In this document: positions 63,948 to 64,000 of the stretch, piece after piece
How the letters are laid out: every line of letters starts with the position of its first letter
Numbering within the stretch: position 1 is the first letter of the stretch
Notes under the pieces: generated by a model
Database searches by the model: none
What the model was told of the DNA's origin: nothing
The model's input: the letters and a program-made list of their open reading frames with translations, nothing else
Program-made: the position numbers and the translations under genes
Assembly (NCBI RefSeq): GCF_900094805.1
Contig: NZ_FMAT01000005.1
Span: 124,001 to 188,000 of the forward strand
Length of the DNA stretch: 64,000 nucleotides
Reading direction: 5' to 3'
Source: Arthrobacter sp. NIO-1057
GTDB taxonomy: Bacteria; Actinomycetota; Actinomycetes; Actinomycetales; Micrococcaceae

Positions 63948-64000
63948 GTGGAAACACCAGAGAAATTGCATGGCAAAAACGCTTTTCTAGGCTGGAGCCA
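63948..64000 (+). CDS. Probable start of a gene cut by the right window edge
   Basis: A GTG at 63948, with GGGAGAG about 11 bases upstream, opens a frame that stays open to the window edge and reads METPEKLHGKNAFLGWS. The LHGKNAFLGWS string resembles the cytoplasmic lead into the first helix of an MFS transporter, but 17 codons are not enough to assign a family. Confidence 0.35.
   Translation, partial: METPEKLHGKNAFLGWS

Overview
The window looks like a chromosomal segment of a Gram-positive actinobacterium of the Micrococcaceae type (Arthrobacter/Glutamicibacter-like). The signs are moderately high GC, frequent GTG and TTG starts, probable leaderless genes, an ECF41-type sigma factor paired with an AhpD-like carboxymuconolactone decarboxylase, and a NamPT/PRPP-synthetase/NrtR NAD-salvage operon. 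The species assignment is inference. I see no tRNA, rRNA, CRISPR array, prophage or insertion sequence; it is mostly metabolic chromosome with a few unexplained conserved loci.

Layout. 0-5 kb: a partial 3-hydroxybutyrate dehydrogenase (-), then a compact five-gene flavin/haem/Fe-S electron-transfer cluster (Ser-rich membrane-anchored protein, ApbE, ferric-reductase-like membrane protein, NuoF-like protein, ferredoxin) and a Nudix hydrolase. 5-7.3 kb: acyl-CoA dehydrogenase, then a divergent HxlR regulator/NAD(P)-binding reductase pair. 7.3-12.5 kb: a peptide-type ABC importer operon preceded by a nested inverted repeat. 12.5-18 kb (-): M23 peptidase, acyl-CoA ligase, and the NAD-salvage operon prs-nadV-nrtR with a perfect 20-bp palindrome at its head. 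18-23.3 kb: a DSD1/D-threonine-aldolase-like enzyme, an IclR regulator, a VOC protein and a ketone-body operon (scoA-scoB-thiolase), linked by three copies of a palindromic putative operator. 23.5-28.9 kb: a large unknown membrane protein, a histidine phosphatase, a metallophosphoesterase and a FabH-like ketosynthase.

28.9-33.7 kb: an asparagine/aspartate catabolic operon (GntR regulator, Rhizobium etli-type asparaginase, aspartase, amino-acid permease) ending in a strong terminator. 33.8-40 kb: an S9 peptidase and two large membrane proteins built from repeated units. 40-41.4 kb: the decarboxylase plus an ECF41 sigma factor whose gene is cut by one in-frame TAG. 41.5-46.3 kb (-): a branched-chain 2-oxoacid dehydrogenase operon with a palindromic operator and a HisC-like aminotransferase. 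46.4-50.9 kb: a small membrane protein, a putative WXG100-like/alpha-beta-hydrolase pair, purB, and a conserved Gly-rich protein.

50.9-64 kb is a nitrogen-scavenging block. Purine catabolism (guaD-azgA-xdhA-xdhB-xdhC, -) converts guanine to xanthine to urate. Nitrate assimilation (narK-nasA-nasB, +) imports and reduces nitrate. The two operons diverge from a 367-bp region with a long dyad and GlnR-like half sites. A lone nirD (-) follows, and a new gene appears to start at the right edge.
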